DNA of 39,744 nt from CAZSSM01 sp964609385. Lineage in GTDB: Bacteria; Planctomycetota; Planctomycetia; Isosphaerales; Isosphaeraceae. Shown piece after piece: positions 32,428 through 39,744 of the stretch (position 1 is the first letter of the stretch; each line of letters opens with the position of its first letter). Below the pieces are notes generated by a model. The model was given only the letters and a program-made list of their open reading frames with translations. It did not search any database and was not told the origin of the DNA. The stretch lies in NCBI GenBank assembly GCA_964609385.1, contig CAZSSM010000062.1, forward strand, positions 1 to 39,744, written 5' to 3'. The position numbers were made by a program, and so were the translations under genes.

Positions 32428-33489
32428 TCAGGTCGGCGCCTCTTCCTCGGCGAGGAGTTTTTTCGCCTCCTTTATGTCGAATTTGTAGTTCGGCGCTTTA
32501 GGCCAGGCTTTACGGAATGGCCCGGCGGCCTTATCGGCGTATACTGACAGAAACTTCCGGGCCTCATCAGAACTCAGGCCCACGGATTGATTCTCACCGC
32601 GCCGCGGCACGATCCGCCAGTCGTCGCTGTCGTCGGCATACTTTAGGAAGCAGCCCTCGCGCAGATAGAGCGCGACATCGGCGGTGGCGGCGATGAGCGC
32701 GAGCCCCAAGAGATAGCGGCGGATTTCGCCGCCGCGCTCCGGCGTATCGCCGCCGATGCTCCGCAGCGCGACGAGATTGATGGTCATGTCGCGGACGATC
32801 TCGCCTCGCGCGACCACCCCGCCGGGGTTCTCGCCGCTTGGCGCATCGGCGAAGCCCTTTTCCGACAGTTTGACCTTTTTAGCCTTGGCCTCTTTCTTTA
32901 GATCGGCCTGATCCTCTTCGGACAGCTTCTTCCAGATCGAATTGAACTGCGCCGATCGGTGCAACTCCTCCACATCCCAGGCGCGGATCACCGAGCGGAC
33001 GAGGCGCGGATGCTTCTCCTGACTGCTGCGGGAATCCCAGACGCCGAACAGAAGCGATGTCGGCGCCAGCGTCACCAGCGGCCCCGCATCGCCCGAGTTT
33101 TTTAGGGCCTCGAACGCTTCGGCCATGGCCATGTTCAGCCCCGGGGCCGCACGCACCACCGCATCGCCGGCGCGGTGGGCCAGGTCGAGCAGCGAGACGG
33201 TCCGTTCATTGCCCAGCGCGATCTCGATCTGCGGCACGAGATCTTTGAAAGTGGTTTTGAAGACCGGCTCCATCCGGTTGGCCTGGCTGCCGACGCTGTC
33301 GATGGTCGCGACCTTCGTCCCATCGGCCAGTGTGTCGATATTGTAGCCGATATCGGCGTAGGTCGGCGGGAAGATCACGCCGCCCTCGCCCTCGACCGGA
33401 ACAAGCCGCTGCTTCAGGTGCAGCGCCACCGGCCCGGCCTCGTCATCGGCCCATTCTTTGAGCAGGGCGTCGGAAAGAGACTCTGTCAT
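32428..33489 (-). CDS. csb1: Type I-G (I-U) CRISPR protein Csb1 (Cas7)
   Basis: This is the backbone subunit that polymerises along the crRNA. It is 353 residues from ATG 33489. The N-terminal VALHLKQRLVPVEGEGGVIFPPTYAD and DSVGSQANRMEPVF (about 65-80) are characteristic of the GSU0053/Csb1 family; the SQANRME stretch is a family hallmark. PTSLLFGVWDSR (about 155-166) and RLVRSVIRAWDV (about 172-183) are also typical of this Cas7. The frame is open upstream to 33789 but that region shadows the csb3 gene. Its ATG overlaps the csb3 stop (ATGA), which gives tight coupling. Two Lys-rich linkers (EEDQADLKKEAKAKKVK) lie near 210-226. The call is secure. Confidence 0.9.
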   Translation of the reverse strand: MTESLSDALLKEWADDEAGPVALHLKQRLVPVEGEGGVIFPPTYADIGYNIDTLADGTKVATIDSVGSQANRMEPVFKTTFKDLVPQIEIALGNERTVSLLDLAHRAGDAVVRAAPGLNMAMAEAFEALKNSGDAGPLVTLAPTSLLFGVWDSRSSQEKHPRLVRSVIRAWDVEELHRSAQFNSIWKKLSEEDQADLKKEAKAKKVKLSEKGFADAPSGENPGGVVARGEIVRDMTINLVALRSIGGDTPERGGEIRRYLLGLALIAATADVALYLREGCFLKYADDSDDWRIVPRRGENQSVGLSSDEARKFLSVYADKAAGPFRKAWPKAPNYKFDIKEAKKLLAEEEAPT

Positions 33490-34439
33490 AGTGATGGCTC
33501 CTCTTCGGCGAAGGTGACGATGCTGTTCTTGCCCGACATGGCGAGCGTGAAGCGAAAGCGGCGAAGGTCCGCAAAGGCGTCGCAGCCTGCGAGCGCGGCC
33601 CGTGCGGCGAGCGGCGGCAGGGCGCCTCGCCGGTCGCCTCGCCAGACCGCATAGCGGACCAGTCGGCCTTTCTCCTGCACCGGACGAGCGTGCTCGAGCC
33701 CGATCGCGGCCATGATCTCGACGACCGGCGATGCGGCGACGGGATGTTTGTGGTCGTTCAGCGAATAGCCGGCGTCGAGCGCAGTCCAAGCCCCGCGCGG
33801 ATCGAAATTGAAGCTGCCGCCCATCGCGGTGAGCGTGCCGAGCGGGTCCCGGGTCAGCGCGTCACGCGCGTCACGATCCGTGTCCCAGAGCTGTTCAATC
33901 CCGGAAAACTCCACATCACCGATGTTCTGACCTTTTCTACGCTTCTTGTGCACGCCATGTACCACGGCCTGCGCGATGCTGAAGGCGGAGCGGTTGCCCG
34001 AGTAGAGCTTGAAGTACCCGCGGCTCGAAGCGTCACACCAACTTGTAAGGTCGAGCGCCCTATCATCGGCGCTGCCCACGGAGCCGATCTGAACTGGGAG
34101 ACTGTTCAAGTCAGGCTCTTTCATCGGAAGGCCGTCGGGATTGACGCTGGGCGGCATCTCGACGGGCACAGGTTTGCCCCTAATATACTTGTCCGGCGGC
34201 TTCCATCCACTTGGCGTCGCAACGCTAAGGTCCGCGCTCGCTAGCCAACTGAGCAAGTCTTTCACTGGATCGTTCTGCCCCGCCGCACGCAGATGAAACG
34301 TCCCCCGAGGGCTCCCCTTCTCCCACGAAAACCCACCTTCGGCATCGCCGAGCAGGACCTCGGCTGCCTCCAGAAAGCCGAGACAGGCGAAGACCTGGCC
34401 AGGATTGAGGAGATCGACAGGGATCGATGCGTCAGCCAT
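33486..34439 (-). CDS. csb3: Type I-G (I-U) CRISPR protein Csb3 / Cas8 (GSU0052 family)
   Basis: This is the probable large-subunit-like component (Cas8g2, also called Csb3) of the type I-G effector, expected to help target recognition. It is 317 residues from ATG 34439. The opening IPVDLLNPGQVFACLGFLEAAEVLLGD (about 6-32) matches the Csb3/GSU0052 family, in which the L-N-P-G-x-x-x-A-x-x-G pattern is typical. Further support comes from gene order: it stands between cas3 and csb1, as GSU0052 does in Geobacter. It overlaps the cas3 stop by 8 bases and csb1 by 4 bases. It is much smaller than Csx17, the alternative Cas8 of other type I-G loci, and no csx17 gene is present here. Assignment rests on the N-terminus and context. 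Confidence 0.75.
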   Translation of the reverse strand: MADASIPVDLLNPGQVFACLGFLEAAEVLLGDAEGGFSWEKGSPRGTFHLRAAGQNDPVKDLLSWLASADLSVATPSGWKPPDKYIRGKPVPVEMPPSVNPDGLPMKEPDLNSLPVQIGSVGSADDRALDLTSWCDASSRGYFKLYSGNRSAFSIAQAVVHGVHKKRRKGQNIGDVEFSGIEQLWDTDRDARDALTRDPLGTLTAMGGSFNFDPRGAWTALDAGYSLNDHKHPVAASPVVEIMAAIGLEHARPVQEKGRLVRYAVWRGDRRGALPPLAARAALAGCDAFADLRRFRFTLAMSGKNSIVTFAEEEPSL

Positions 34440-37254
34440 CGCCTGCCTCCCCATTGTCGGGCCTCTTATCCACCGGCCCCTCCCGGTCGAGCTTGGCGGA
34501 CGCCGCGGCGTCGGCGGCGCGGAACACCGCCTCCAGCCACGCCAGCCCCCAAGGCCCCCACTGTTTTTGCAGCCGGGCAAATCTAAGGGCGGCAGCGCGC
34601 GCCTCCACCTCGCAGGTCTCAAGATCATGGTCCTGATCAACTGCGGCGATCACCGGCCGGGCGCGGCCGTGGTGCGAGGCCACCAGATGCAGTGCCAGAT
34701 CGTGCGAGGCTTCCGGCAGCGCGGTCAGGCGTGGTTGTGCTTCCGTGGCCAAAGCGCGCTCGCGGCCCGGCGCCGCGCCGTGCAGCGCATCGAGAAGGGA
34801 GCCGAATTCGTGGCGATAGGTCTCGCCCGCGATCCTGAGCAGCGACGGATCGGCGCGCAGCGTATTCTTGGCGAGGGGTGCCTCGTTTTTCGGCTTACGG
34901 ATGAAGGCCTGCCAATTGTCGCGGTCTTTGCCTAAATCGTGCAGCCATCCGGCCGTTCGGAAGATGTCCTTCATGGCTTGATCAAAGCCAAGCGTCTCGG
35001 CCAGTGTGCCCGCTTCCGCCTCAGTCCAAGATGAATGCTCGGCCAGCGATTGCCGGCGCCGGGTAACTTCAGGCGCACTTTTATAATCGGCGTTCGCCGC
35101 CGTCTCGCCGACGAATTTCTCGACACGCAGCCCGGGGGGCGGGTCCTCCGATTCGCTGCGGACGCCCGGGAGCAAAAGAATAGGGCGCCATTGGTCGTCG
35201 TTCTCCGCCCGGTCGTCATCACGTGCCGCACGCCAGCCAACCTGTTTGGCCCAATCTTCATCGTCTCCGTCCGCCGTCGCGGTCGCCCCCCCCGCCTTGG
35301 CGTCGAGCAGACCATCCGTGCTCAGACCGCCGAGGTCGGCTTGCACGATCAGGCGAAAGCCATGCTGAATCGCGTCCGCGAATTCCTTGCGCCTCGCCTC
35401 GTCCCGCAAGACCTTCTCGCTGGCCGCCCGCACGAAACGGCCGCGCCGGTCGAACAGGAGCGCACAGTGCTCTCGCCACGCATGATGACCGTCGGGATGA
35501 TCTTCATCGAGGAACTTTATTCTGTCCGCCAACCATTTCACGACACCGCTACTGGCCGATCTGATCGGCGTCTCCAGAATCTCGGTCAGGTGCACCGGCG
35601 CTGCGTCGAAGAAACGCGCGATCTCGCCAGGATCGGGCTGATCGTCGCTAGTGCGCCAGGGGAGCCAACGCCGCCAGACGATCTCGCATTGCGTCTCGTC
35701 ATCATCGATCCAACCGCGCAGCCAGGGGGTCAGATCGTCGGGCCGTCCAGGGTGCTCCTCGAGCGAGGTCATCGCCCAAGCATCGACGAGCGGCCGTGTC
35801 AGCGCGGGGCGCAGCGGCTCGCGCGTGGTCGCAGCCTGGAGCAACTCGGTCTTCGTCGCGTCGTTCTTCAGCGCAGTGATGGCGCCGACAGAGGCATCAT
35901 GAGTTTCGTCCTCATCTAGAAGACATTTAATCGCTTTGCGATATCGATCCAATTCGTCCATGCGGACCTGACGCTTTTCATTTTCTGCTTTGTTCGCATT
36001 CAATTTGAACGGTGACGGCACCTCCGGAACCACTGTCACCTGCGCCGGCGTCTCGCGCCCGCGCCGGTTGACTCGGCCCAGACGCTGCACCATCCGCTCC
36101 CAGGTGACCAGATCGCAGACCATCGCGTCGGCATCGAGATCGACGCCCACTTCGCCTGCCGACGTGGCGACAAGGAAAACAGGCTTCTCGGGCGGCTCGC
36201 TGCTCGAAAAGAAGCCGAGCTGTTCGAGCGCCTCCTTCGCATTTTCACGCTCTTTCACACGCCGAGCGCCTACAAGCAATGCCGTGTCGATCTCGACTTT
36301 GGGGGTGCCCGATCTCTCGGCGCCCTTCGCTAGCTTCTCGATATTTTTCTTTGTCTCGTCAGCAACCTTGCGGCTGTTGCAATAAACGAGGACGCGCCGG
36401 CGGGCGCCGTCGTCGCCGGTTCTCAAGGCCCACGCTTCCTTGGCGAGACACTCGGCCAACGTCGTCGGTTCCGCGTCAACCGCGAAGGTAAGGGGCTTCG
36501 GGGCTTTCAGAAGCGCCTGGACCCGCGCATTCTCCCGATCGTGCTCCGACAGGCCAACCGTCACGCCGCCGCCCGGCGCCTCGCCGGTCGCGGTCAGCGT
36601 CATGACATGCAAGCCCGGAGCGCTGCTCTCTTTTCCGTTACGCAGTCCATCAGGCTCGGCCACGGCACGCACCAGATGCGCGAAGGGCGGGACCAGATGC
36701 GCCTCGTCGATCACAAACAGTGTGTCGCAGCCGATCAACCCGGCATGAACCGGCCGCGCCCATTGCGACGTCCGGTATCCGCCGAACAAGAGCCGCGAGC
36801 CGATCATGTCGACAGTGCCGACGATGATCGCCGGCGATGCCGGGTCGGCGAGCCATGCGCGATTGTCAGCGAACTGTCCGCGAAGCGTCGAGACGGGCAG
36901 CGGCGCATCATCCTTAAGGCCAAGCTTGCTGCGCAATTCGCCTAGCGCTCCCTCGGCGTCGGGGCGGAGCCTCTCGGACAGTCCTTCGGCCTCCGCCGTC
37001 GCCTGATCGACCACCGCCCTGCGGTCGACCACATAGACCAGCCGTCGCGGCAGGATTGTGTTTCTGTTTCCCGCCCGCGCGATCAGCCACAGCGCCATCA
37101 CCGCCGTCTTCCCGAGCCCGGTCGGAATATCGAGCGCCGCCGGGACCGTCCCTGAGACCAATTGACGATAAAGAGCCTGCTGCCACGGATAGGGCTCGTA
37201 TCCGGTCAGTGCACAGAATGCATGAGTCAAATCAGAAGAATTCTCTGGTGTCAT
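34432..37254 (-). CDS. cas3: Type I-G (I-U) CRISPR helicase-nuclease Cas3 (C-terminal HD)
   Basis: This is the target-degrading subunit: a superfamily 2 helicase joined to an HD nuclease. It is 940 residues. The helicase comes first, with YPWQQ near residue 22, Walker A IPTGLGKT (43-50), DEAH box (183-186), TLTAT (219-223), VATSAGEVGVDLDAD (about 362-376) and motif VI QRLGRVNRRGR (390-400). The HD domain comes last: His740, His772-Asp773 (WLHDLGK), His815 and His861-His862 (ASHHG). This reversed order is the type I-G (GSU0051) layout, unlike the N-terminal HD of most Cas3. All key residues are present, so it should be active. GGAGG lies 8-12 bases before ATG 37254. It is the first gene of the operon; csb3 overlaps its stop. 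Confidence 0.92.
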   Translation of the reverse strand: MTPENSSDLTHAFCALTGYEPYPWQQALYRQLVSGTVPAALDIPTGLGKTAVMALWLIARAGNRNTILPRRLVYVVDRRAVVDQATAEAEGLSERLRPDAEGALGELRSKLGLKDDAPLPVSTLRGQFADNRAWLADPASPAIIVGTVDMIGSRLLFGGYRTSQWARPVHAGLIGCDTLFVIDEAHLVPPFAHLVRAVAEPDGLRNGKESSAPGLHVMTLTATGEAPGGGVTVGLSEHDRENARVQALLKAPKPLTFAVDAEPTTLAECLAKEAWALRTGDDGARRRVLVYCNSRKVADETKKNIEKLAKGAERSGTPKVEIDTALLVGARRVKERENAKEALEQLGFFSSSEPPEKPVFLVATSAGEVGVDLDADAMVCDLVTWERMVQRLGRVNRRGRETPAQVTVVPEVPSPFKLNANKAENEKRQVRMDELDRYRKAIKCLLDEDETHDASVGAITALKNDATKTELLQAATTREPLRPALTRPLVDAWAMTSLEEHPGRPDDLTPWLRGWIDDDETQCEIVWRRWLPWRTSDDQPDPGEIARFFDAAPVHLTEILETPIRSASSGVVKWLADRIKFLDEDHPDGHHAWREHCALLFDRRGRFVRAASEKVLRDEARRKEFADAIQHGFRLIVQADLGGLSTDGLLDAKAGGATATADGDDEDWAKQVGWRAARDDDRAENDDQWRPILLLPGVRSESEDPPPGLRVEKFVGETAANADYKSAPEVTRRRQSLAEHSSWTEAEAGTLAETLGFDQAMKDIFRTAGWLHDLGKDRDNWQAFIRKPKNEAPLAKNTLRADPSLLRIAGETYRHEFGSLLDALHGAAPGRERALATEAQPRLTALPEASHDLALHLVASHHGRARPVIAAVDQDHDLETCEVEARAAALRFARLQKQWGPWGLAWLEAVFRAADAAASAKLDREGPVDKRPDNGEAGDG

Positions 37255-37347
37255 CTCGCCTCCATCGATTTTGAAAACTTGTGGACCGCATAGAGCCCAC
37301 AGCGGTTCAATGTGCGCATAATCGCTGAAACCTCTCGTCAGCCAAGG

Positions 37348-37787
37348 TCATCTCCAAAGACCCGAAATCGGCGCAGCCGCGAGGCGGTCACCGCACGGCA
37401 CCACACCTTTGCCGTCATAGAGCACGACGCCGTAGGCAAACCGATCGCCGCACGCGTCAGCGAGCGCCCGCAGGCCTCTGAAATTGCTGGATCTGACTTG
37501 TGGCACTTGCCTTGACCTCGATCGCAGTGATTTTCTCGTCGTCACGCTCCAGGATGATGTCCAGCTCGCGCCCGTCCCGGTCCCGGAAATTATATATAGG
37601 GCGTCGCCTTCAGGTCCGAAAACGCCATGAGCTTCAGCACCTCGGAAAATACAACGCTCTCAAGCAGCGCGCCGAATGCTCCGCGGTCACCCTTGATCCT
37701 CTCTGCCGTCAGGCCGCGGGCGCTGGCCAGCAGACCGGAGTCGAGGAAATGCAGTTTCGGCGTCTTTACGATGCGCTTCAGCGCATT
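37348..37787 (-). pseudogene. Frameshifted remnant of an AAA/DUF4143 ATPase
   Basis: The C-terminal part of an ATP-binding DUF4143 protein is readable in three frames. From about 37787 it reads ALKRIVKTPKLHFLDSGLL and later FGALLESVVFSEVLK, then breaks at an extra ATAT (37590-37598). It resumes as FRDRDGRELDIILERDDEK and ITAIEVKASAT, breaks again at one extra A near 37499, and ends as FRGLRALADACGDRFAYG, GVVLYDGK and DRLAAAPISGLW with a stop at 37348. The segments join in correct family order once the two insertions are removed. The N-terminal AAA domain is absent; its place is taken by an unrelated small ORF that ends just at the break. DUF4143 ATPases are common cargo of mobile and accessory regions. 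The gene is dead. Confidence 0.85.
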
Positions 37788-38044
37788 TTGCCTTTGTCGC
37801 TGATTTTAGGCCCGAACATCTCATCGAGAATGTCCCCGAACCAGCGCTCGAAGACGTCCACCTCTTCCGGGGTCACGGGCACCTTCTCCGGCCAGTCGTC
37901 GACAACGCGCCAGTCGGACAGATCATCCGTCACAGGACGTCCGCGTGGCTTGGGCTTCGGCATCTTGCAGTAATCGTAAAGATCTATGGCGTCCCTGCCT
38001 AACGTCGGACGTCGGCGGCCAGATTTGCGTGCGTTGTCCGTCAT
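37778..38044 (-). CDS. Small conserved-looking hypothetical protein (88 aa)
   Basis: This is an 88-residue protein from ATG 38044; the frame runs further upstream but the residues there look non-coding. It starts MTDNARKSGRRRPTLGRD and continues with a basic, Pro-rich stretch (KMPKPKPRGRPV) and an acidic/aromatic half (WRVVDDWPEKVPVTPEE, DVFERWFGDILDEMF). I recall similar small proteins next to excisionase-like HTH genes in alphaproteobacterial conjugative elements, but cannot confirm this here. Its stop codon lies within nine bases of the start of the readable DUF4143 remnant. It is divergent from the HTH gene, with 235 bases between them. The function is unknown. Confidence 0.6.
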   Translation of the reverse strand: MTDNARKSGRRRPTLGRDAIDLYDYCKMPKPKPRGRPVTDDLSDWRVVDDWPEKVPVTPEEVDVFERWFGDILDEMFGPKISDKGKMR

Positions 38045-38279
38045 CTTTTTCGGCTGCGTTGGCAGGCCAAAGAGATAAAGACGAAAACTCAGATCGTAGT
38101 AGCATAGCGGCAAAAAAGAAGGTTCGGCGGTCAGAGTCTCTTGCACCACATCCAGAACCAGCTGTCAGGCGCCCCCGTGATCGTCCCTGCACATGGCCTT
38201 TCTGCGGCGAAATCTCCAACACGAATGCGAGGAGCCTTGGCGCGCGTCAATTCCGGCGCGCTATCCAAGGAGAAACGAA

Positions 38280-38549
38280 ATGAGCAAATCTCATAATCTT
38301 CCGCCACGCTTCCTCTCTACGAATGAAGCGGCGCGGTTCCTTTGTCTTTCGCCGAGAACGCTGGAGAAGTACCGCAGTCATGGCACAGGTCCGATGTACC
38401 GGAAACTCGGTGGCCGCATTGAGTATTCGATCGATGACCTCCAGAACTGGGCCGATCGAGGACTGCGCTCTTCGACGTCCGATCAGGGCGACGACATAAT
38501 CCATCCACCGAGCCCGAAACAAGCGAGGCGCAAGCCGAAACAGCAATAA
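38280..38549 (+). CDS. Helix-turn-helix DNA-binding protein (MerR/excisionase-like)
   Basis: This 89-residue protein has a single winged HTH of the MerR/AlpA/excisionase type. PRFLSTNEAARFLCLSPRTLEKYR (about 8-31) is the helix-turn-helix, and GPMYRKLGGRIEYSIDDLQNWAD (about 36-58) is the wing and final helix. A basic Pro/Lys/Arg tail follows. AAGGAG five to ten bases before ATG 38280 fixes the start in a frame that is open from 38193. Such proteins act as excisionases or local regulators in integrative and conjugative elements. It is divergent from the 88-residue ORF. No integrase or relaxase remains nearby, so it is probably a relic of the element that brought the island. Confidence 0.8.
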   Translation: MSKSHNLPPRFLSTNEAARFLCLSPRTLEKYRSHGTGPMYRKLGGRIEYSIDDLQNWADRGLRSSTSDQGDDIIHPPSPKQARRKPKQQ

Positions 38550-38990
38550 AGAGATATGTCCTGTGACGTTCATGCATATTTACCCCGCATCGCCATTTCC
38601 GCTGTCGGCGGGGACAAGCTTGATGGTGGCGAAGACAGCACTAGGTCGCTAGTGCGCAGCGAGGCGTTGTCGACAAAGAGGCTCCGAGCACAGAGACAAC
38701 GCAAGGCTTGCGCCGCTAAATTGCTCATCGTAGTGCAGTGTGCCGTTGCGACCTGTAGGGTGCTACGTTCTCGGACTTCAACCTGTTCTAGCGTAGTGTG
38801 AACGACAGGACATAGTTCGCCTTTTCGTCGCGCGTGGCCCGCTGGTCATGACATCCGATGGTTGGTTCGACGATCTCTCTGGGTCGCATCATACAACCTC
38901 ATCTGTTGAATCCTTGGATTGTGCATCGAGGAACACGATCGGCGTATCGATCTTCTCCTAGTTCAGTCATCTCCCGAGCACCTCGTTTGC
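38550..38990. other. Gene-free stretch, probable right edge of the island
   Basis: 441 bases with no supported gene. A frame at 38556-38801 is basic and domainless. Composition is lower in GC than the flanks. The island-to-host junction should lie here, but I found no exact copy of the tRNA-Ser 3' end and no terminal repeat. Confidence 0.45.
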
Positions 38991-39392
38991 TCAAGAAGTC
39001 ACGACGACGGACTTACTTTGGGCGGTGGTCAGGCCCAGACGCGTGAGACGACCCTCTAACGACTCTTGATTGAAGGGCTTGACCAACCAGGCGTCCGCGC
39101 CGGAGTCGTCGGCCTGCTGACCGATCTGCTCGAATTGCGAGGAGGTCGACATGATGATCAAGCGGACGTTGCGGAACCGCGGATGGCGACGGATCGCCCG
39201 AATCATGTCGAAGCCGCTCAGGCCCGGCATGTTCCAGTCGATCAAGGCAAAGTCGATTGGAGGTTGTTGTTGGATCCGACGCAGCCCCGCCCAGGCCGAG
39301 TCGGACCATTCGGCCTCATGCCCGAGGCGCCGAAGCATTAGACCGATCAGTCGGGAGACGGACTCCGAATCATCCACGATCATACCGATCAC
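38991..39392 (-). CDS. Single-domain response regulator (CheY-like)
   Basis: This is a 133-residue stand-alone receiver domain. From GTG 39392 the start reads MIGMIVDDSESVSRLIG with the acidic pair Asp7-Asp8. The phospho-acceptor is Asp52 in LIDWNMPGLSGFDMI, the switch Ser/Thr is in IIMSTSS (about 82-83), and the conserved Lys is Lys105 in WLVKPFN. No output domain follows, so it signals by binding a partner, as CheY does. An upstream frame opens with TTG at 39413, but GGAGGG about ten bases before GTG 39392 supports the shorter start. No histidine kinase is in the window. Sequence character is host-like, so it marks the return to chromosomal DNA. Confidence 0.9.
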   Translation of the reverse strand: MIGMIVDDSESVSRLIGLMLRRLGHEAEWSDSAWAGLRRIQQQPPIDFALIDWNMPGLSGFDMIRAIRRHPRFRNVRLIIMSTSSQFEQIGQQADDSGADAWLVKPFNQESLEGRLTRLGLTTAQSKSVVVTS

Positions 39393-39744
39393 TGCGCAGT
39401 TCCCTCCGAACAACTGGGATGCGTCGACGCATTGCCGGACCCGCTCGAATCGACGGACTCTCCCAAGGCTAGGTCATCCCATGGACCCGTATCGAGCGGG
39501 TCAGAACCGACGACCCGAACCCCGCCAGAGTTCATCCACTCGGGTCCGCTCGGCGGTTCCGCGACCCATTGAGGAGTCGAGGCGCGTCCCGATCATGGGC
39601 GACGCTCACCTTAAACCGAGCCCACCATTCCCGTTACGACGAATCGGACCGCTCAGTGATCGGTCAACTCCAGCCTTCGATCATCCCGGCTGACGTTCGG
39701 GCAATCCATGATCTGTTCCCGATTGGGAAATCGCGGTCGGCCCT
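39393..39744. other. Upstream region of the response regulator to the window end
   Basis: 352 bases with no credible gene. It should contain the response regulator promoter and holds the inverted repeat at 39438-39502. Frames crossing it have no domain. Confidence 0.45.
39438..39502. repeat. 11-bp perfect inverted repeat upstream of the response regulator
   Basis: GACCCGCTCGA (39438-39448) and TCGAGCGGGTC (39492-39502) are exact inverted copies 43 bases apart, 46-110 bases before the response regulator start. This could be a pair of operator half-sites or a leader hairpin. Confidence 0.6.

Noticed and set aside
37500..37973. 157-codon plus-strand frame over the DUF4143 remnant
   Set aside because: Minus-strand translation gives clear family motifs; the plus frame is an antisense artefact.
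38556..38801. 81-codon plus-strand frame after the HTH gene
   Set aside because: No domain, biased toward Arg/Ser/Ala, and no ribosome site; judged non-coding.
38550..38990. Direct repeat of the tRNA-Ser 3' end as right attachment site
   Set aside because: Only a weak partial match (GTTCGA near 38874 followed by CTCTCT); not an exact copy.

Overview
The window looks like a chromosome segment of a GC-rich planctomycete, probably Isosphaeraceae-like, carrying an acquired island near its right end. The lineage call is inference. It rests on a PEP-CTERM secreted protein, a DUF4058 protein of the MxIHDW type, a CpaE-like ATPase, heptose/LPS genes and a BY-kinase with a tyrosine-rich tail, together with GATC-rich, high-GC coding sequence. 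No 16S rRNA gene or other decisive marker is present.

Left part (1-5220): a PEP-CTERM protein on the plus strand, then three minus-strand genes: asparagine synthetase (asnB), a CpaE/MinD-like ATPase and hypoxanthine phosphoribosyltransferase. Next (5541-12290) is a plus-strand run of four closely spaced genes: a LarA/DUF2088 racemase-like protein, an MBL-fold hydrolase, a secreted DPP-IV-type S9 peptidase and an RsbU-type sensor phosphatase. The first three are coupled or overlapping. Facing them on the minus strand are an HdeD/DUF308 membrane protein and a DNA repair pair, YhaO (Mre11-like nuclease) and YhaN (SbcC-like coiled-coil ATPase).

Middle part (18329-29080): a DUF4058 protein, an acidic orphan, ADP-heptose epimerase plus a GT9 heptosyltransferase (LPS core), a DoxX membrane protein, a 930-base gene-free stretch, a Wzc-like tyrosine autokinase with a (Gly-Tyr)9 tail, an HlyD-like adaptor, a cyclic-phosphate-processing receiver protein and a small secreted protein with a strong terminator.

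Right part: a tRNA-Ser(GCT) gene at 29270-29360 marks a change in DNA character. From its 3' end to about 38.5-38.9 kb lies an apparent genomic island. It holds a GNAT acetyltransferase, a minus-strand type I-G (formerly I-U) CRISPR-Cas effector operon (cas3, csb3/cas8g2, csb1/cas7, csb2/cas5-cas6), a frameshifted DUF4143 ATPase remnant, a small conserved-looking ORF and an excisionase-like HTH gene. The effector operon has the gene order I recall for the Geobacter GSU0051-GSU0054 locus, but there is no cas1, cas2, cas4 or CRISPR array in the window, so it looks like an interference-only module, possibly truncated. Host-like DNA resumes with a single-domain response regulator (38991-39392), which has an 11-bp inverted repeat upstream.
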